Below, in pieces: positions 34,095-42,283 of a stretch of 48,716 nt of DNA. The notes beneath the pieces are model-generated. The model did no database searches. It was given only the letters and a program-made list of their open reading frames with translations, and was not told the origin of the DNA. Each line of letters begins with the position of its first letter. Position 1 is the stretch's first letter. The translations under genes and the position numbers were made by a program. Origin of the DNA: Lachnospiraceae bacterium (GTDB taxonomy: Bacteria > Bacillota > Clostridia > Lachnospirales > Lachnospiraceae); NCBI GenBank assembly GCA_017437785.1, contig JAFRXH010000082.1, positions 1 through 48,716 on the forward strand, written 5' to 3'.

Positions 34095-35132
34095 TCATCT
34101 CTTTTGATATGTCCACATCGACACATCCGGAAAATCGAGCTGTGTAAAATATTTCAAAAAAGGTTCTTCTTTTCGGATAATCTCCTGCCGGCCGGCCGCA
34201 ATCTCAATCTCATCAGCAGAGGTATTGCTGGTAATAAATGTATGAAGGGACATCGGCAATCCCAGCTCGTGGGCCTCTCTTAGTTCTTCTTCGACGCTTA
34301 GCCCGGCATGCGTATAGGAGCAATCACACTTAAAATATAACTTTCCATCTTTGTAATCCTCAAGTCCAATCTTTGCAAACATACTATGATATCTGTCGCA
34401 ATAGGTCTCGGGCACATCAAAAAACGCAGCAATCTTTTGAAAGATCAAGTCTTCTGTCTTATTATTGAAAAAGCGTTTTTTCTTCATAGCCGCAACATCA
34501 TATTTCCACACATGTTCCACGCCATCATAGATGATCGTCTCATCATCAAGGAAGAACATGGGCCTTCCATCGAAATGCGGATTGACCACATCCCTTGTTT
34601 CTCGGTCATACCACATTGTGCTGTTAGAACTGTGTGTCCAGTGTTGAAAGAAGATTCGTTTCGGCGTGATATGGAGTTGCAGATCGCTTTTCTTGATGCC
34701 GGAATGCTTGAACAAAACCTCGGTGCTTTCTGTTTGCAGATGATATACGGCAACTTTATTTCCGATATTGAAAAACAGATCATTTCCGTCAAAACACAGG
34801 TCACCATAGCATTCGCCCTTATAGATCATGCGCTCTTCTCCTGTGACAAAGTTTCCCAGGTAGATTGCAGCCTTTTTACCAAGCTTATAGTCCAATCCAT
34901 CTGGCAGAAATTCCTGGACATACCATGCAGCCATACCATTTCCTATTGCTGCATCCTGCACGGCAGTATATTTTTCAATCTTCTCATCACTGCTCCGGCT
35001 TGATAAATGCTTTCCGCCTACAATGACGGAAGGCATAATGGAAGGATGCGGCTCTTCTCCATGTGCATTAAAAGTGTATTCTTTATTACTATCGGTAAAT
35101 ATGATCTTTCCGTTGTCCATCTCAAACTGCAT
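34095..35132 (-). CDS. Hypothetical beta-rich protein
   Basis: 345 residues, no signal peptide. Repeated beta-strand motifs (AAWYVQEFLPDGLDYKLGKK; AAIYLGNFVTGEERMIYKGE; DLCFDGNDLFFNIGNKVAVY; FFLDDETIIYDGVEHVWKYD) suggest a propeller-like fold of unknown role. GGAGG lies before the ATG. The start region overlaps the end of a truncated nucleotidase gene (35122-35274), so its promoter may come from that relic. Confidence 0.65.
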   Translation of the reverse strand: MQFEMDNGKIIFTDSNKEYTFNAHGEEPHPSIMPSVIVGGKHLSSRSSDEKIEKYTAVQDAAIGNGMAAWYVQEFLPDGLDYKLGKKAAIYLGNFVTGEERMIYKGECYGDLCFDGNDLFFNIGNKVAVYHLQTESTEVLFKHSGIKKSDLQLHITPKRIFFQHWTHSSNSTMWYDRETRDVVNPHFDGRPMFFLDDETIIYDGVEHVWKYDVAAMKKKRFFNNKTEDLIFQKIAAFFDVPETYCDRYHSMFAKIGLEDYKDGKLYFKCDCSYTHAGLSVEEELREAHELGLPMSLHTFITSNTSADEIEIAAGRQEIIRKEEPFLKYFTQLDFPDVSMWTYQKR

Positions 35133-35274
35133 ATGTTATCCTCCACATAATTGGAATAATCTTAAGGTGTTTGGCATTCTGTGATGGCGGCGTAAGTCCG
35201 CATATCTCCTTTACACCTCTTTCAAAATCGGCAAGTACACCATCCATATCAAAATATATCTTCTCTACTGTCAT
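35122..35274 (-). pseudogene. Truncated NT5C-type 5'-nucleotidase (HAD) N-terminus
   Basis: An ATG at 35274, preceded by GGAGG, starts a 50-codon frame, MTVEKIYFDMDGVLADFERG then VKEICGLTPPSQNAKHLKII, with the HAD motif DMDGV. The usual protein is over 130 residues long; here only the first about 40 residues remain before an unrelated tail and stop at 35122. The deletion joint lies next to the start of the following gene. Confidence 0.7.
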
Positions 35275-35286
35275 CCTTCCTCCGTA

Positions 35287-35916
35287 TCACAAGTTGTTCC
35301 AATCTATTCTCTCGTTTTTATAAAAGAATTCACGGTCATGATCCGATACTTCTCTTAATACTTTACATGGATTTCCAACAGCAACCACATTATCAGGAAT
35401 ATCTTTGGTCACTACACTACCGGCTCCGATCACAGTATTCTTTCCAATCGAAACACCCGGAACTATAATGGTTCCTGCACCGATCCATACATTCTCCCCG
35501 ATATGAACATCCTTATTATACTGAAGCCCCCTTGCCCTAAGTTCAGGATTTATCGGATGGTTGGCTGTTGCTATAGTCACATTAGGACCAAACATCACGC
35601 AGTCTCCAACATATATATGCCCATCATCTACACATGTAAGATTATAATTGGCATATACATTTGATCCGAAATGAATATGGTGTCCGCCCCAGTTAGCCCT
35701 AAACGGAAGTTCAATATAACAGTTATCTCCGCACTCAGCAAAGACTTCTTTCATGTATCTGTTCTTTTCTTCGATATCAGATGGCTTAAGCTTATTGAAC
35801 TCCCATAGCATATCCTGAAAGCGAAACATATCTTCCAGTATTTCCTTATCCATGGGATCATATACAAGCCCTGCTTTCATTCTTTCATATTGCGTCATTT
35901 CTTTATTATTCCTCAT
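35287..35916 (-). CDS. Maltose/galactoside O-acetyltransferase-like protein
   Basis: 209 residues of the left-handed beta-helix (hexapeptide) acetyltransferase family, moving acetyl from acetyl-CoA to sugar hydroxyls. It has the N-terminal maltose-acetyltransferase segment (MTQYERMKAGLVYDPMDKEI), then hexapeptide turns with FGPNVTIATANHPINPELRA (catalytic His) and WIGAGTIIVPGVSIGKNTVI, and ends NERIDWNNL. The start may be 35916 or the ATG at 35898; neither has an ideal ribosome binding site. Substrate unknown; maltose is only the family name. Confidence 0.92.
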   Translation of the reverse strand: MRNNKEMTQYERMKAGLVYDPMDKEILEDMFRFQDMLWEFNKLKPSDIEEKNRYMKEVFAECGDNCYIELPFRANWGGHHIHFGSNVYANYNLTCVDDGHIYVGDCVMFGPNVTIATANHPINPELRARGLQYNKDVHIGENVWIGAGTIIVPGVSIGKNTVIGAGSVVTKDIPDNVVAVGNPCKVLREVSDHDREFFYKNERIDWNNL

Positions 35917-35993
35917 AACCTGATCACGCCGTAGTAAAGATCACTAACTTTTATAATGCCAGTATTATTCTACCTATATTTGCTATTCTATAT

Positions 35994-38900
35994 TTACTCA
36001 ACAACTATCTTTGTAGTATATGTCTTCTCTCCAAGCGTAGCCGTCAGAGTTGTTGTACCGGGAGTCAAACCGGCAATCTTCCCGTCTGCAGTAACTACAG
36101 CTATACTCTCATCAGCAATAGTATATGCTGCCCGCATTCCCTGTTTGGTACCGGAGAGCTTTGCTTTAATACTCTTACCTGCCTTTACAGTATAAGATGT
36201 TTTACCAAACTTCGGATTTTCTACTTTAATAGAAACAGAGAACGCCCTATTATGTATGGTCGCTGTCACTTTAACTGTACCTGCGGAAACACCAGTCAAA
36301 ACACCATCGCTGTTTATCTGAGCTTTTGCATTGTTTACAGACCATGATATCTTTCCTATAGCGGTCCCCTTGACTGACATCTCAAGTTTTTCGCCCACAA
36401 GCACATAACCATCTGCAGCGCATATCACAGGGCTGACAACAGTAAAGCGTATGGTCTGCGGTTTACCATTGACATAACAGTTAACATTGGTAGATCCTAC
36501 CTTCTTGCCCTGCACTTCACCCTTTTGGTTTACTGCTACAACCTTGTTATCATTTGACCGGAGTGACATGATGTGCATGCCCGGAATGTTCACTTTATAT
36601 TTCTCTCCCAAAACAAGTGTATAGCGATATATTCCGTCCTCACCCGGCGTCAGGATCTGATCAGGATCACTGGGATCATCATCACCAATAGGATCATCCA
36701 GCTCACTTCCGCCTTCCACTTTCCATCCCGCATACAGTGTTATATCATTTGTCACTGTATCATTTTCAAAATCCCATAAGTAGGAAGCATCTCTTGATGT
36801 TGATGACTTGTACCATCCCGTAAAAGAATATCCTGTCCTAACAGGATTTTGGGGCCTTGTAATCTTGCCACCTCTTTTCACAGTCTGTGAGGAAACAATC
36901 GCATCACAACCGGTATCAAAGGTAACCGTACAGTTGCCTTCTACTTTCCATCCAGCATAGAGCGTTATATCGTATGTTACTGTATCTTTATCAAAATTCC
37001 ATAAATACGATGTGTCTCTGGATGTGGCGGACTTATACCATCCTGTAAAACTGAATCCTTCTCTTACAGGATTAGTCGGTTTGGTAATCTTGCCGCCTTT
37101 TTTCACAGTCTGTGACGGAACAACCACATCACAACCTGTATCAAAGGTAACCGTGCAGCCGCCTTCCCAAATAGCATATAAAGTGATATCCCTGTCTACT
37201 GTATTCTTATCAAAATCCCATTTATACTCATCGCTGCTGTTGTAATTGCTTGTATACCATCCCTTAAGCATATATCCTGTCTTGGTAAGCCCTGTAGGCT
37301 CAGTGGCTTTCTCTCCTGCAAACAGCGATTGTGACGGGACAGTCATATCGCAGTTTGTCACAAAGGTAACAAGGCATTTGCTATAAGAAGTAACACTCAC
37401 TCCTTCAGGCAGGTAGAGATAAAAGCAACCATCATCATGGGCTACTATATCTTCCAGATTGTAATATGCCGCTCCTTTTATTGTTTCAAACGGCGCCGGA
37501 TCACCGGCAAGGTATCCGCTCACCTTATTCAAGCTTACAGTTCTGTTATCTGTAGCAGATACTTTCGGCGTCGTTCCAATCTTGGAAGCTTTAATATTTC
37601 CACCGCTGATATATATGTTCGTGGTTATTGTCGCATATGAACCACTCCCGCTATATCCGGCACCTATACCATATGAGCTTTTTACATTGATATTTCCTCC
37701 ACTGATCGTGATGTTACTTCCATCTCCTGTAGAACCACCACCAATACCTGCACCAGAAGATCCACCTGTAGCAGTTACGGTTCCTCCACTGATCGTGATG
37801 TTACTTCCATCTCCTGAAGAACCACCACCAATACCTGCACCAGAAGATCTACCTGTAGCAGTTACGGTTCCTCCACTGATCATGATGTTACTTCCATCTC
37901 CTGTATAACCACCACCAATACCTGCACCAGAAGATTCACCTGTAGCAGTTACCGTTCCGCCACTGATCATGATGTTACTTCCATCTCCATTATAACCGCC
38001 TCCTATTCCAGCAGCATATACCCCTCCGTTTGCAGAGATACTACAACCGGAAATAACAATATTCGAAGTATCAAAATTACTTTCTGCTTTCTGATATTCT
38101 TGTGTTTCCCGGCTATTACCACCGCCAATCCCTGCTCCGTTGCGACCTCCTTTAGCGATTATCATTCCGGTTCCTGTGATGGTTAAATTCCCTGTTTCCA
38201 GAGGTTTTTCAATACCAGCACATCCTGATGGGCTAATAAAGGTATTTGTTCCCTCTACTTTCATTTCCAAATCAGTCTTTGAGAATATAGCCAAAGCAGC
38301 ATAATCTTCTGTAGGCTGTAGATTAAGATTCTTTATTTTTATTTCATTTGCATCGCTTATCACAATATGCCTTGATAATATGGGCTCAGAGGAAAGCTGT
38401 TCTATACAATATTTATCTGTAGCAGAAGAACAATCAAAAACTATATCATCGACCATATATTTATCATTGGAAATAATATCCAATCTTGAGCCTAATATGT
38501 CGTCAAAAATAATCTTTCTTGTTGATACATTAACAGTGTTTCCATGTATTGGAACGGAAGTCCATTCATGAGTTCCAGACTTTAAATCGTAAATACCCTC
38601 TGGAAGCCATAAATAATATTTATCATCATCATCGTGTATTGAAGGAAAGTGTATATTTATCCACGACGAAGATGAATGTAGCTTATATGATATATTGGTG
38701 TTCCCATAATGCGGAACAGAGATCGGGTATACCGTTTTTCCTTCTTCATCAAGAATGTCTTTAACTATCTGCCCATCTGCAAAGCTATTTCCCCTCTGGT
38801 CAAAAATGGTCTTGACACTGGCATTTCGTATACAAATAGCAGGTTTATTATCTCCGTAATCACTCCCTATAGAAACACCATCATATGAACAAACAGCAGT

Positions 38901-39968
38901 TACCGTTCCACCTGTTATCGATATACTCCCATCAGTTACATTGTAATAACTATAATGATAACCGATACCTATTCTCTCTCCTCTGGCTTTTACACTACCG
39001 CCTAAAATCGTAATATCTTTACCATAAATGCCATGGTATTTTCCCTCAGAGGTGATCATGCCCGCTGAGATTACTATTTTATCTGCTTTAATCCCTGAGG
39101 GATACCCGGACGATTTTATAGTTCCCCCTGAAATAATAATGCTATCACAGTAATCATAGTCTCCGCCACCGCCACCAATGCCTGCAGCGTCTGAGCTTTT
39201 TGCTATAATAGTACCGCTTTCTATAACGATATTCGCAGAATGTTTATTCTTCCCACTTCCTATTCCAGCACCATAACTTCCTCCGGTTACAACAAGGCTT
39301 CCGTTGCCATTTATTGTAAGGATACCATCGGAAGAAACACTGTTCTTTTCAATGCCGGCACAATTAGCACCTGCCTTTAACTCATTCGTTCCTTCAATCG
39401 TAAGATTTACATCTTTCTTGAAATTATCAATGATCTTGATAGGCGCTGTTGAAGAAGTCTTCGTAATGTTTAGATCCTTGATCGTAACATTTATATCTGC
39501 TTCATTATCCGAAACACCCAGAACGATCTGTTCCGTGGAAATCGTTTTTCCTCCACCATCAAGAACAAGAGGGGTTGAAGACATAACCGTAAGCGTACCA
39601 TCTTCGTCCTTGGTATAATCTACACCCTCCACACCGCCGGTTACAGTAATCTGGCTTGTTACCGCACCAACGATTTCCTCTTCATCTCCATCCTCAGTCA
39701 GATCTTCAGGTGTATCCGACGAAGTCTCATCATCTTTTGCATTATCCGAAGCAGGCAATCCCGCTTCATCCTCGCTGATAACATCTTCTTCATGTATGCT
39801 TTCTTCACCATCTACAGGAACATCCTCACTTACAGAAGGATAATCTGCGCTGACTGCAGGAATATCCGAGCTGACAGATGGCCCTCCCGGCAAAGCTTCG
39901 GCATGTATGCTGGATCCCAGCAATGATAAAGTAAGTATAAAGGATACTGCTGCGTTGATTTTTCTCAT
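35994..39968 (-). CDS. Large secreted surface protein: beta-helix GAGIGGG repeats, InlB B-repeats, Ig-like domains
   Basis: 1324 residues. A signal peptide (1-25) is followed by an acidic Ser/Asp/Glu linker to about 100. The region to about 780 is beta-helix-like, with many SGGTVTATG / GAGIGGG units; four of them, 29 residues each, are exact 87-bp DNA repeats. Residues about 860-1085 hold three InlB B-type repeats of about 74 residues (TFDTGCD...GYSFTGWYKS...DITLYAGWKV). The C-terminal part has Ig-like (Big_2-type) domains, with GKIAGLTPGTTTLTATLGEK. There is no LPXTG motif or transmembrane anchor, so attachment is unclear. A role in adhesion or glycan binding is inferred. Ribosome binding site GGAGGG. 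It is last in the gene run after HTH module A. Confidence 0.9.
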   Translation of the reverse strand: MRKINAAVSFILTLSLLGSSIHAEALPGGPSVSSDIPAVSADYPSVSEDVPVDGEESIHEEDVISEDEAGLPASDNAKDDETSSDTPEDLTEDGDEEEIVGAVTSQITVTGGVEGVDYTKDEDGTLTVMSSTPLVLDGGGKTISTEQIVLGVSDNEADINVTIKDLNITKTSSTAPIKIIDNFKKDVNLTIEGTNELKAGANCAGIEKNSVSSDGILTINGNGSLVVTGGSYGAGIGSGKNKHSANIVIESGTIIAKSSDAAGIGGGGGDYDYCDSIIISGGTIKSSGYPSGIKADKIVISAGMITSEGKYHGIYGKDITILGGSVKARGERIGIGYHYSYYNVTDGSISITGGTVTAVCSYDGVSIGSDYGDNKPAICIRNASVKTIFDQRGNSFADGQIVKDILDEEGKTVYPISVPHYGNTNISYKLHSSSSWINIHFPSIHDDDDKYYLWLPEGIYDLKSGTHEWTSVPIHGNTVNVSTRKIIFDDILGSRLDIISNDKYMVDDIVFDCSSATDKYCIEQLSSEPILSRHIVISDANEIKIKNLNLQPTEDYAALAIFSKTDLEMKVEGTNTFISPSGCAGIEKPLETGNLTITGTGMIIAKGGRNGAGIGGGNSRETQEYQKAESNFDTSNIVISGCSISANGGVYAAGIGGGYNGDGSNIMISGGTVTATGESSGAGIGGGYTGDGSNIMISGGTVTATGRSSGAGIGGGSSGDGSNITISGGTVTATGGSSGAGIGGGSTGDGSNITISGGNINVKSSYGIGAGYSGSGSYATITTNIYISGGNIKASKIGTTPKVSATDNRTVSLNKVSGYLAGDPAPFETIKGAAYYNLEDIVAHDDGCFYLYLPEGVSVTSYSKCLVTFVTNCDMTVPSQSLFAGEKATEPTGLTKTGYMLKGWYTSNYNSSDEYKWDFDKNTVDRDITLYAIWEGGCTVTFDTGCDVVVPSQTVKKGGKITKPTNPVREGFSFTGWYKSATSRDTSYLWNFDKDTVTYDITLYAGWKVEGNCTVTFDTGCDAIVSSQTVKRGGKITRPQNPVRTGYSFTGWYKSSTSRDASYLWDFENDTVTNDITLYAGWKVEGGSELDDPIGDDDPSDPDQILTPGEDGIYRYTLVLGEKYKVNIPGMHIMSLRSNDNKVVAVNQKGEVQGKKVGSTNVNCYVNGKPQTIRFTVVSPVICAADGYVLVGEKLEMSVKGTAIGKISWSVNNAKAQINSDGVLTGVSAGTVKVTATIHNRAFSVSIKVENPKFGKTSYTVKAGKSIKAKLSGTKQGMRAAYTIADESIAVVTADGKIAGLTPGTTTLTATLGEKTYTTKIVVE
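37699..38046. repeat. Four 87-bp in-frame tandem repeats
   Basis: Units start at 37699, 37786, 37873 and 37960 (CCACTGATC), an exact 87-base period equal to 29 codons. Sequence is nearly identical between units, with a few changes such as GATCGTG to GATCATG. They encode the GSNITISGG / SSGAGIGGG part of the surface protein and can gain or lose units by slippage. Confidence 0.95.
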
Positions 39969-40018
39969 GATAATCCCTCCAAATAGTTTAACTAATCTCC
40001 TTACATCTTCCTTTTTCC

Positions 40019-40615
40019 CTATTGAATCCTAAACTTCTTCCGTATATTGTTCTTTTTACTAAATTGCCCCACACAATTATCTAATAGCCTTGCTATTTTA
40101 TGCCCTTCTACAGCCATTTCTTCCGCTAAAGCTTCCACATCCCTGGGATCCCGGTTCGCAAGACAATGAACATATTTATTTCGTGTATCCTTCCATACAT
40201 CGCAATCATCTAAAATAGTAATAAAGCCCGGGATATCCAGTGTATTATTAAACTGTTCTTTAACAGCTGATATGAATTCATCACAAAGCTCACTCTGACA
40301 TATTTTTCTCAGGATGTCGATCTTTACAGAAATATTTTTGATATTTATCCTTTGCACAGCACTTTTACTAAGAAGGGCTCTTATATAGGGGCGTGATTTC
40401 TTTGTAACACACAGATCATCAGCATCCCTGCTAACTATACCAGCATAATGTAATAAAGCTATCAGTCTGTCCTCTACCAGATTGTAGGATATCATCAACG
40501 CCTCAAAGTAAAAGCCATGCTCAACAGCCTTTTTATACTTTTGTTGAAGATAACTATGCGATTTCTGCTTGTCCTTTCCTTCTTTAAATCGTCGTATTTC
40601 TTGATTTTTTAGCAT
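40019..40615 (-). CDS. HEPN-like protein
   Basis: 198 residues, all-helical, no signal peptide. The sequence DVWKDTRNKYVHCLAN contains R145-x4-H150, the Rx4-6H motif of HEPN domains, following helices with ALMISYNLVEDRLIALLHYA. HEPN proteins are often RNases of toxin-antitoxin or phage-defence systems, but many are also non-catalytic. AAGGAG is 8 bases before the ATG. It follows a frameshifted zinc-ribbon gene and lies between module A and the large surface protein. A nucleotidyltransferase partner is not seen. Confidence 0.6.
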   Translation of the reverse strand: MLKNQEIRRFKEGKDKQKSHSYLQQKYKKAVEHGFYFEALMISYNLVEDRLIALLHYAGIVSRDADDLCVTKKSRPYIRALLSKSAVQRINIKNISVKIDILRKICQSELCDEFISAVKEQFNNTLDIPGFITILDDCDVWKDTRNKYVHCLANRDPRDVEALAEEMAVEGHKIARLLDNCVGQFSKKNNIRKKFRIQ

Positions 40616-40635
40616 AGTTGTAACTCCTTATCCTT

Positions 40636-40838
40636 TTAGTCTTTTGATTTCTTCCGTGATGGATATAATACTGCCTTAGTCTGTACTTCATGGCAGGCAG
40701 GACATTTGATTGTGACCATAAATTTATGCCATTATCACAAATACCCTTGATATTCTTACTAATACCGCCTTCTTCAAATATCCACTCAAATTTAATATTA
40801 CAGAATTCGCATTCTTTTATTCCACAAGCTTTTATCAT
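40636..40838 (-). pseudogene. Frameshifted zinc-ribbon protein gene
   Basis: From an ATG at 40838, MIKACGIKECEFCNIKFEWI continues to ICDNG, then loses its frame. The adjacent frame reads HKFMVTIKCPACHEVQTKAV and ends at a stop at 40636-40638. Together they make a small protein with two CxxC pairs (CEFC and CPAC), a plausible zinc ribbon. The break lies near 40725-40732. If no shift is made the first frame continues into the next gene, which is unlikely. A sequencing error is possible. Confidence 0.6.
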
Positions 40839-40842
40839 TTTA

Positions 40843-41301
40843 TTACTTCTGCATATTTCCAAGCTTAGCGTTAATCTGAGTAAGCAAGCAACACACCTCT
40901 CCAGCCGCATATACAAGCAGCCATAACACAAGGCTAACAATCAAAGCACTTATACCAAAAGTTGAAGATACCTGAAAACACATAACAAGAGACCCTATAG
41001 CACTTAAAACCAGGCAAACTAATGATAGTGTCTTTAATGTGTCCCCTATTTTTGATTCAGCCATAGTATTATTGCTATTATTATTTATAGGCATAGAAAC
41101 TGTCTCCTTTACTGATGTATACGATGATTCCGTGTTCAACTTATTTGCAGTGTCTTGAGATGATTGGGCATCCACCTTTTTTACATTAGGTGTATCCTTA
41201 TTTATCTCACAACCGCAGTGAGGACATTTGATGGGTTCGCTAACTTTCTCCTGATAATTATAGAAATGCTTCTCACACTTCGGACATTCAATCATTGCCA
41301 T
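40843..41301 (-). CDS. Zinc-ribbon protein with C-terminal membrane helices
   Basis: 152 residues. An N-terminal zinc ribbon has CPKC and CPHC (MAMIECPKCEKHFYNYQEKV then PIKCPHCGCEI). A polar Ser/Asn-rich linker (about 40-85) leads to two hydrophobic helices (about 88-108 and 113-135). The topology, ribbon inside and tail in membrane, is common in Firmicutes proteins of unknown function. AGGAGG precedes the ATG. It lies 58 bases after the HTH gene of module A, probably in the same transcript. Confidence 0.75.
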   Translation of the reverse strand: MAMIECPKCEKHFYNYQEKVSEPIKCPHCGCEINKDTPNVKKVDAQSSQDTANKLNTESSYTSVKETVSMPINNNSNNTMAESKIGDTLKTLSLVCLVLSAIGSLVMCFQVSSTFGISALIVSLVLWLLVYAAGEVCCLLTQINAKLGNMQK

Positions 41302-41359
41302 GAACTCTTCCTCCTTAATATCTATTCCGATAATTTATGCAAATTATAAACCAATTCTT

Positions 41360-41566
41360 TTACTCCTCCTTCTTCTTACGCCAATTCCTATAAGCTCCGC
41401 TCTTCACCCTCTTATCCGCCGGCTTCTCCAGATCTATTGGTATCGCCCAGCATGTCCCGAACTTCGTCACTCCTGGTAAGGATCCATCTTCGCATAATTT
41501 CTGCACTCTTCTTGTCGTTACGCCCCATCTCTCCGCTGTCTGCACAACCGTTTCATATCCGTCCAT
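41360..41566 (-). CDS. Small HTH (excisionase/MerR-like) DNA-binding protein, module A
   Basis: 68 residues from the ATG at 41566 (AAAGGAG 5 bases upstream). Residues 5-30 form a helix-turn-helix, YETVVQTAERWGVTTRRVQK then LCEDGSLPGV; the end is basic (AYRNWRKKKEE). It is a close paralogue of the 47424-47630 protein: both keep RRVQK, LPGVTKFGT, WAIP and YRNWRKKK. A cyclic-di-GMP-I aptamer and terminator lie directly upstream. The family resembles excisionase or MerR-like winged helices, but no integrase is nearby. It may control the following surface-protein genes. Confidence 0.85.
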   Translation of the reverse strand: MDGYETVVQTAERWGVTTRRVQKLCEDGSLPGVTKFGTCWAIPIDLEKPADKRVKSGAYRNWRKKKEE

Positions 41567-41585
41567 CCAAACTCCTTTCTCATAC

Positions 41586-41612
41586 AAAAAAGCATCCGAT
41601 CTACCAGATGCT
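41586..41612 (-). terminator. Riboswitch terminator, module A
   Basis: Minus-strand stem AGCATC(TG) / (CG)GATGCT (41591-41596 with 41607-41612), then TTTTTT. It stands between the c-di-GMP-I aptamer and the HTH ribosome binding site. Confidence 0.8.
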
Positions 41613-41624
41613 CCTATCTAAATT

Positions 41625-41690
41625 GCAACTGGCTGCCATTTTACAGGCCCTGTAGCTTTGTGTCGCAAGCTTTCGCTTGTTTTACCTATA
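41625..41690 (-). promoter_or_regulatory. Cyclic-di-GMP-I riboswitch (GEMM-I aptamer), module A
   Basis: Minus strand: AGGTAAAAC, stem CAAGC-GAAA-GCTTG with GAAA tetraloop, CGACACAAAGC, TACAGGGCCT, ATGGCAGCCAGTTGC. These are the conserved GEMM-I blocks (consensus AGGGCAAAC, GACGCAAAGC, GGGCCT, GCAGCCnGGTTGCC) in the right order. One change, ACAC for ACGC, may weaken binding. A terminator follows within 13 bases, so the switch acts on transcription; on or off mode is not determinable. Confidence 0.85.
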
Positions 41691-41722
41691 AATATGATAT
41701 TTTCTTCGCTCAACTGTATAAT

Positions 41723-41752
41723 ATTGTAATTCATGTGACCGTACATTGTCAA
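41723..41752 (-). promoter_or_regulatory. Sigma-A promoter of module A
   Basis: Minus strand TTGACA (41747-41752), 18-base spacer, TACAAT (41723-41728), some 30 bases before the aptamer. The same layout is conserved in module B. Confidence 0.75.
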
Positions 41753-41820
41753 TAAGTCGTCTATACTTTTTTGCTATATTATTAAACAATTCTGACATCT
41801 CATATTATACATATTATACA

Positions 41821-42030
41821 GGGGTACCCCAAAGAGCCGAAAAGCGGCTGTTATTCGCCTTTCCATCCTTGAACAGGGGACTCGTCGCAGGAAAGAACCA
41901 TACATTTTTCGTAGGATATATACTATGAAAAACAGCCAAAAGTAAGAGGAATATATCCTCTCACTTTTTGATCCAAACAGCGGCAAAATCATCGCTACAG
42001 CGACGTCACGAAGACAGGGGGATTGCCGGT
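41821..42030 (-). ncRNA. Candidate structured RNA or multi-palindrome regulatory region, module A
   Basis: Non-coding, highly conserved with 47882-48096. It contains, in plus coordinates, the palindrome GGGGTACCCC (41821-41830), hairpin AGCCG/CGGCT (41835-41849), inverted repeat TTTTTCGTAG/CTATGAAAAA (41905-41932), a longer imperfect stem AAAAGT...ACTTTT (41937-41970), and closing arms CGGCAA (41981-41986) and TTGCCG (42023-42028). Loop-length differences and compensating changes against copy B argue for base pairing. The family is not recognised; the strand is assumed from the downstream genes. Confidence 0.4.
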
Positions 42031-42185
42031 CTGAGTACAGGCGCTCTTCATCCTCTAATAAACATTCTTAATAGACTTACCGAAAATAATAAATGATTTT
42101 GATGAATAACTACAAAAGTGCGGCGAATAATAAATCACCCTATAAAAATACCAGCACTAAGAGCCATGCGGAAGAGCGTCTGTGA

Positions 42186-42217
42186 AATAAAAGAGCCCTG
42201 ACGACCTGCCAGAGCTC
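42186..42217 (-). terminator. Terminator after the LRR surface protein gene
   Basis: Minus-strand stem GAGCTCTG / CAGGGCTC (one G-T pair), followed by TTTTATTT. It separates the surface gene end (42284) from module A. Confidence 0.75.
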
Positions 42218-42283
42218 CTACAACATACTTATAATACTTTTGATAGATCCTATTTCTTTGCGAAATAGCCAATTATTTATGAA

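Larger units (their letters stand above)
41360..42080 (-). repeat. Module A, first copy of the riboswitch-HTH repeat
   Basis: HTH gene, terminator, c-di-GMP-I aptamer, promoter and palindrome-rich upstream segment, in the same order and spacing as module B (47424-48142). Similarity begins at the HTH gene end and stops near AATAGACTT at 42071-42079. Offsets between equal elements are 6061-6067 bases, so only short indels separate the copies. Confidence 0.85.

Noticed and set aside
41774-41992. A minus-strand frame (72 codons) in module A and the longer counterpart in module B (47647-48003) sharing ERRITAAF
   Set aside because: Single-base indels between the copies shift the frame inside the conserved part, so conservation is at nucleic-acid level.
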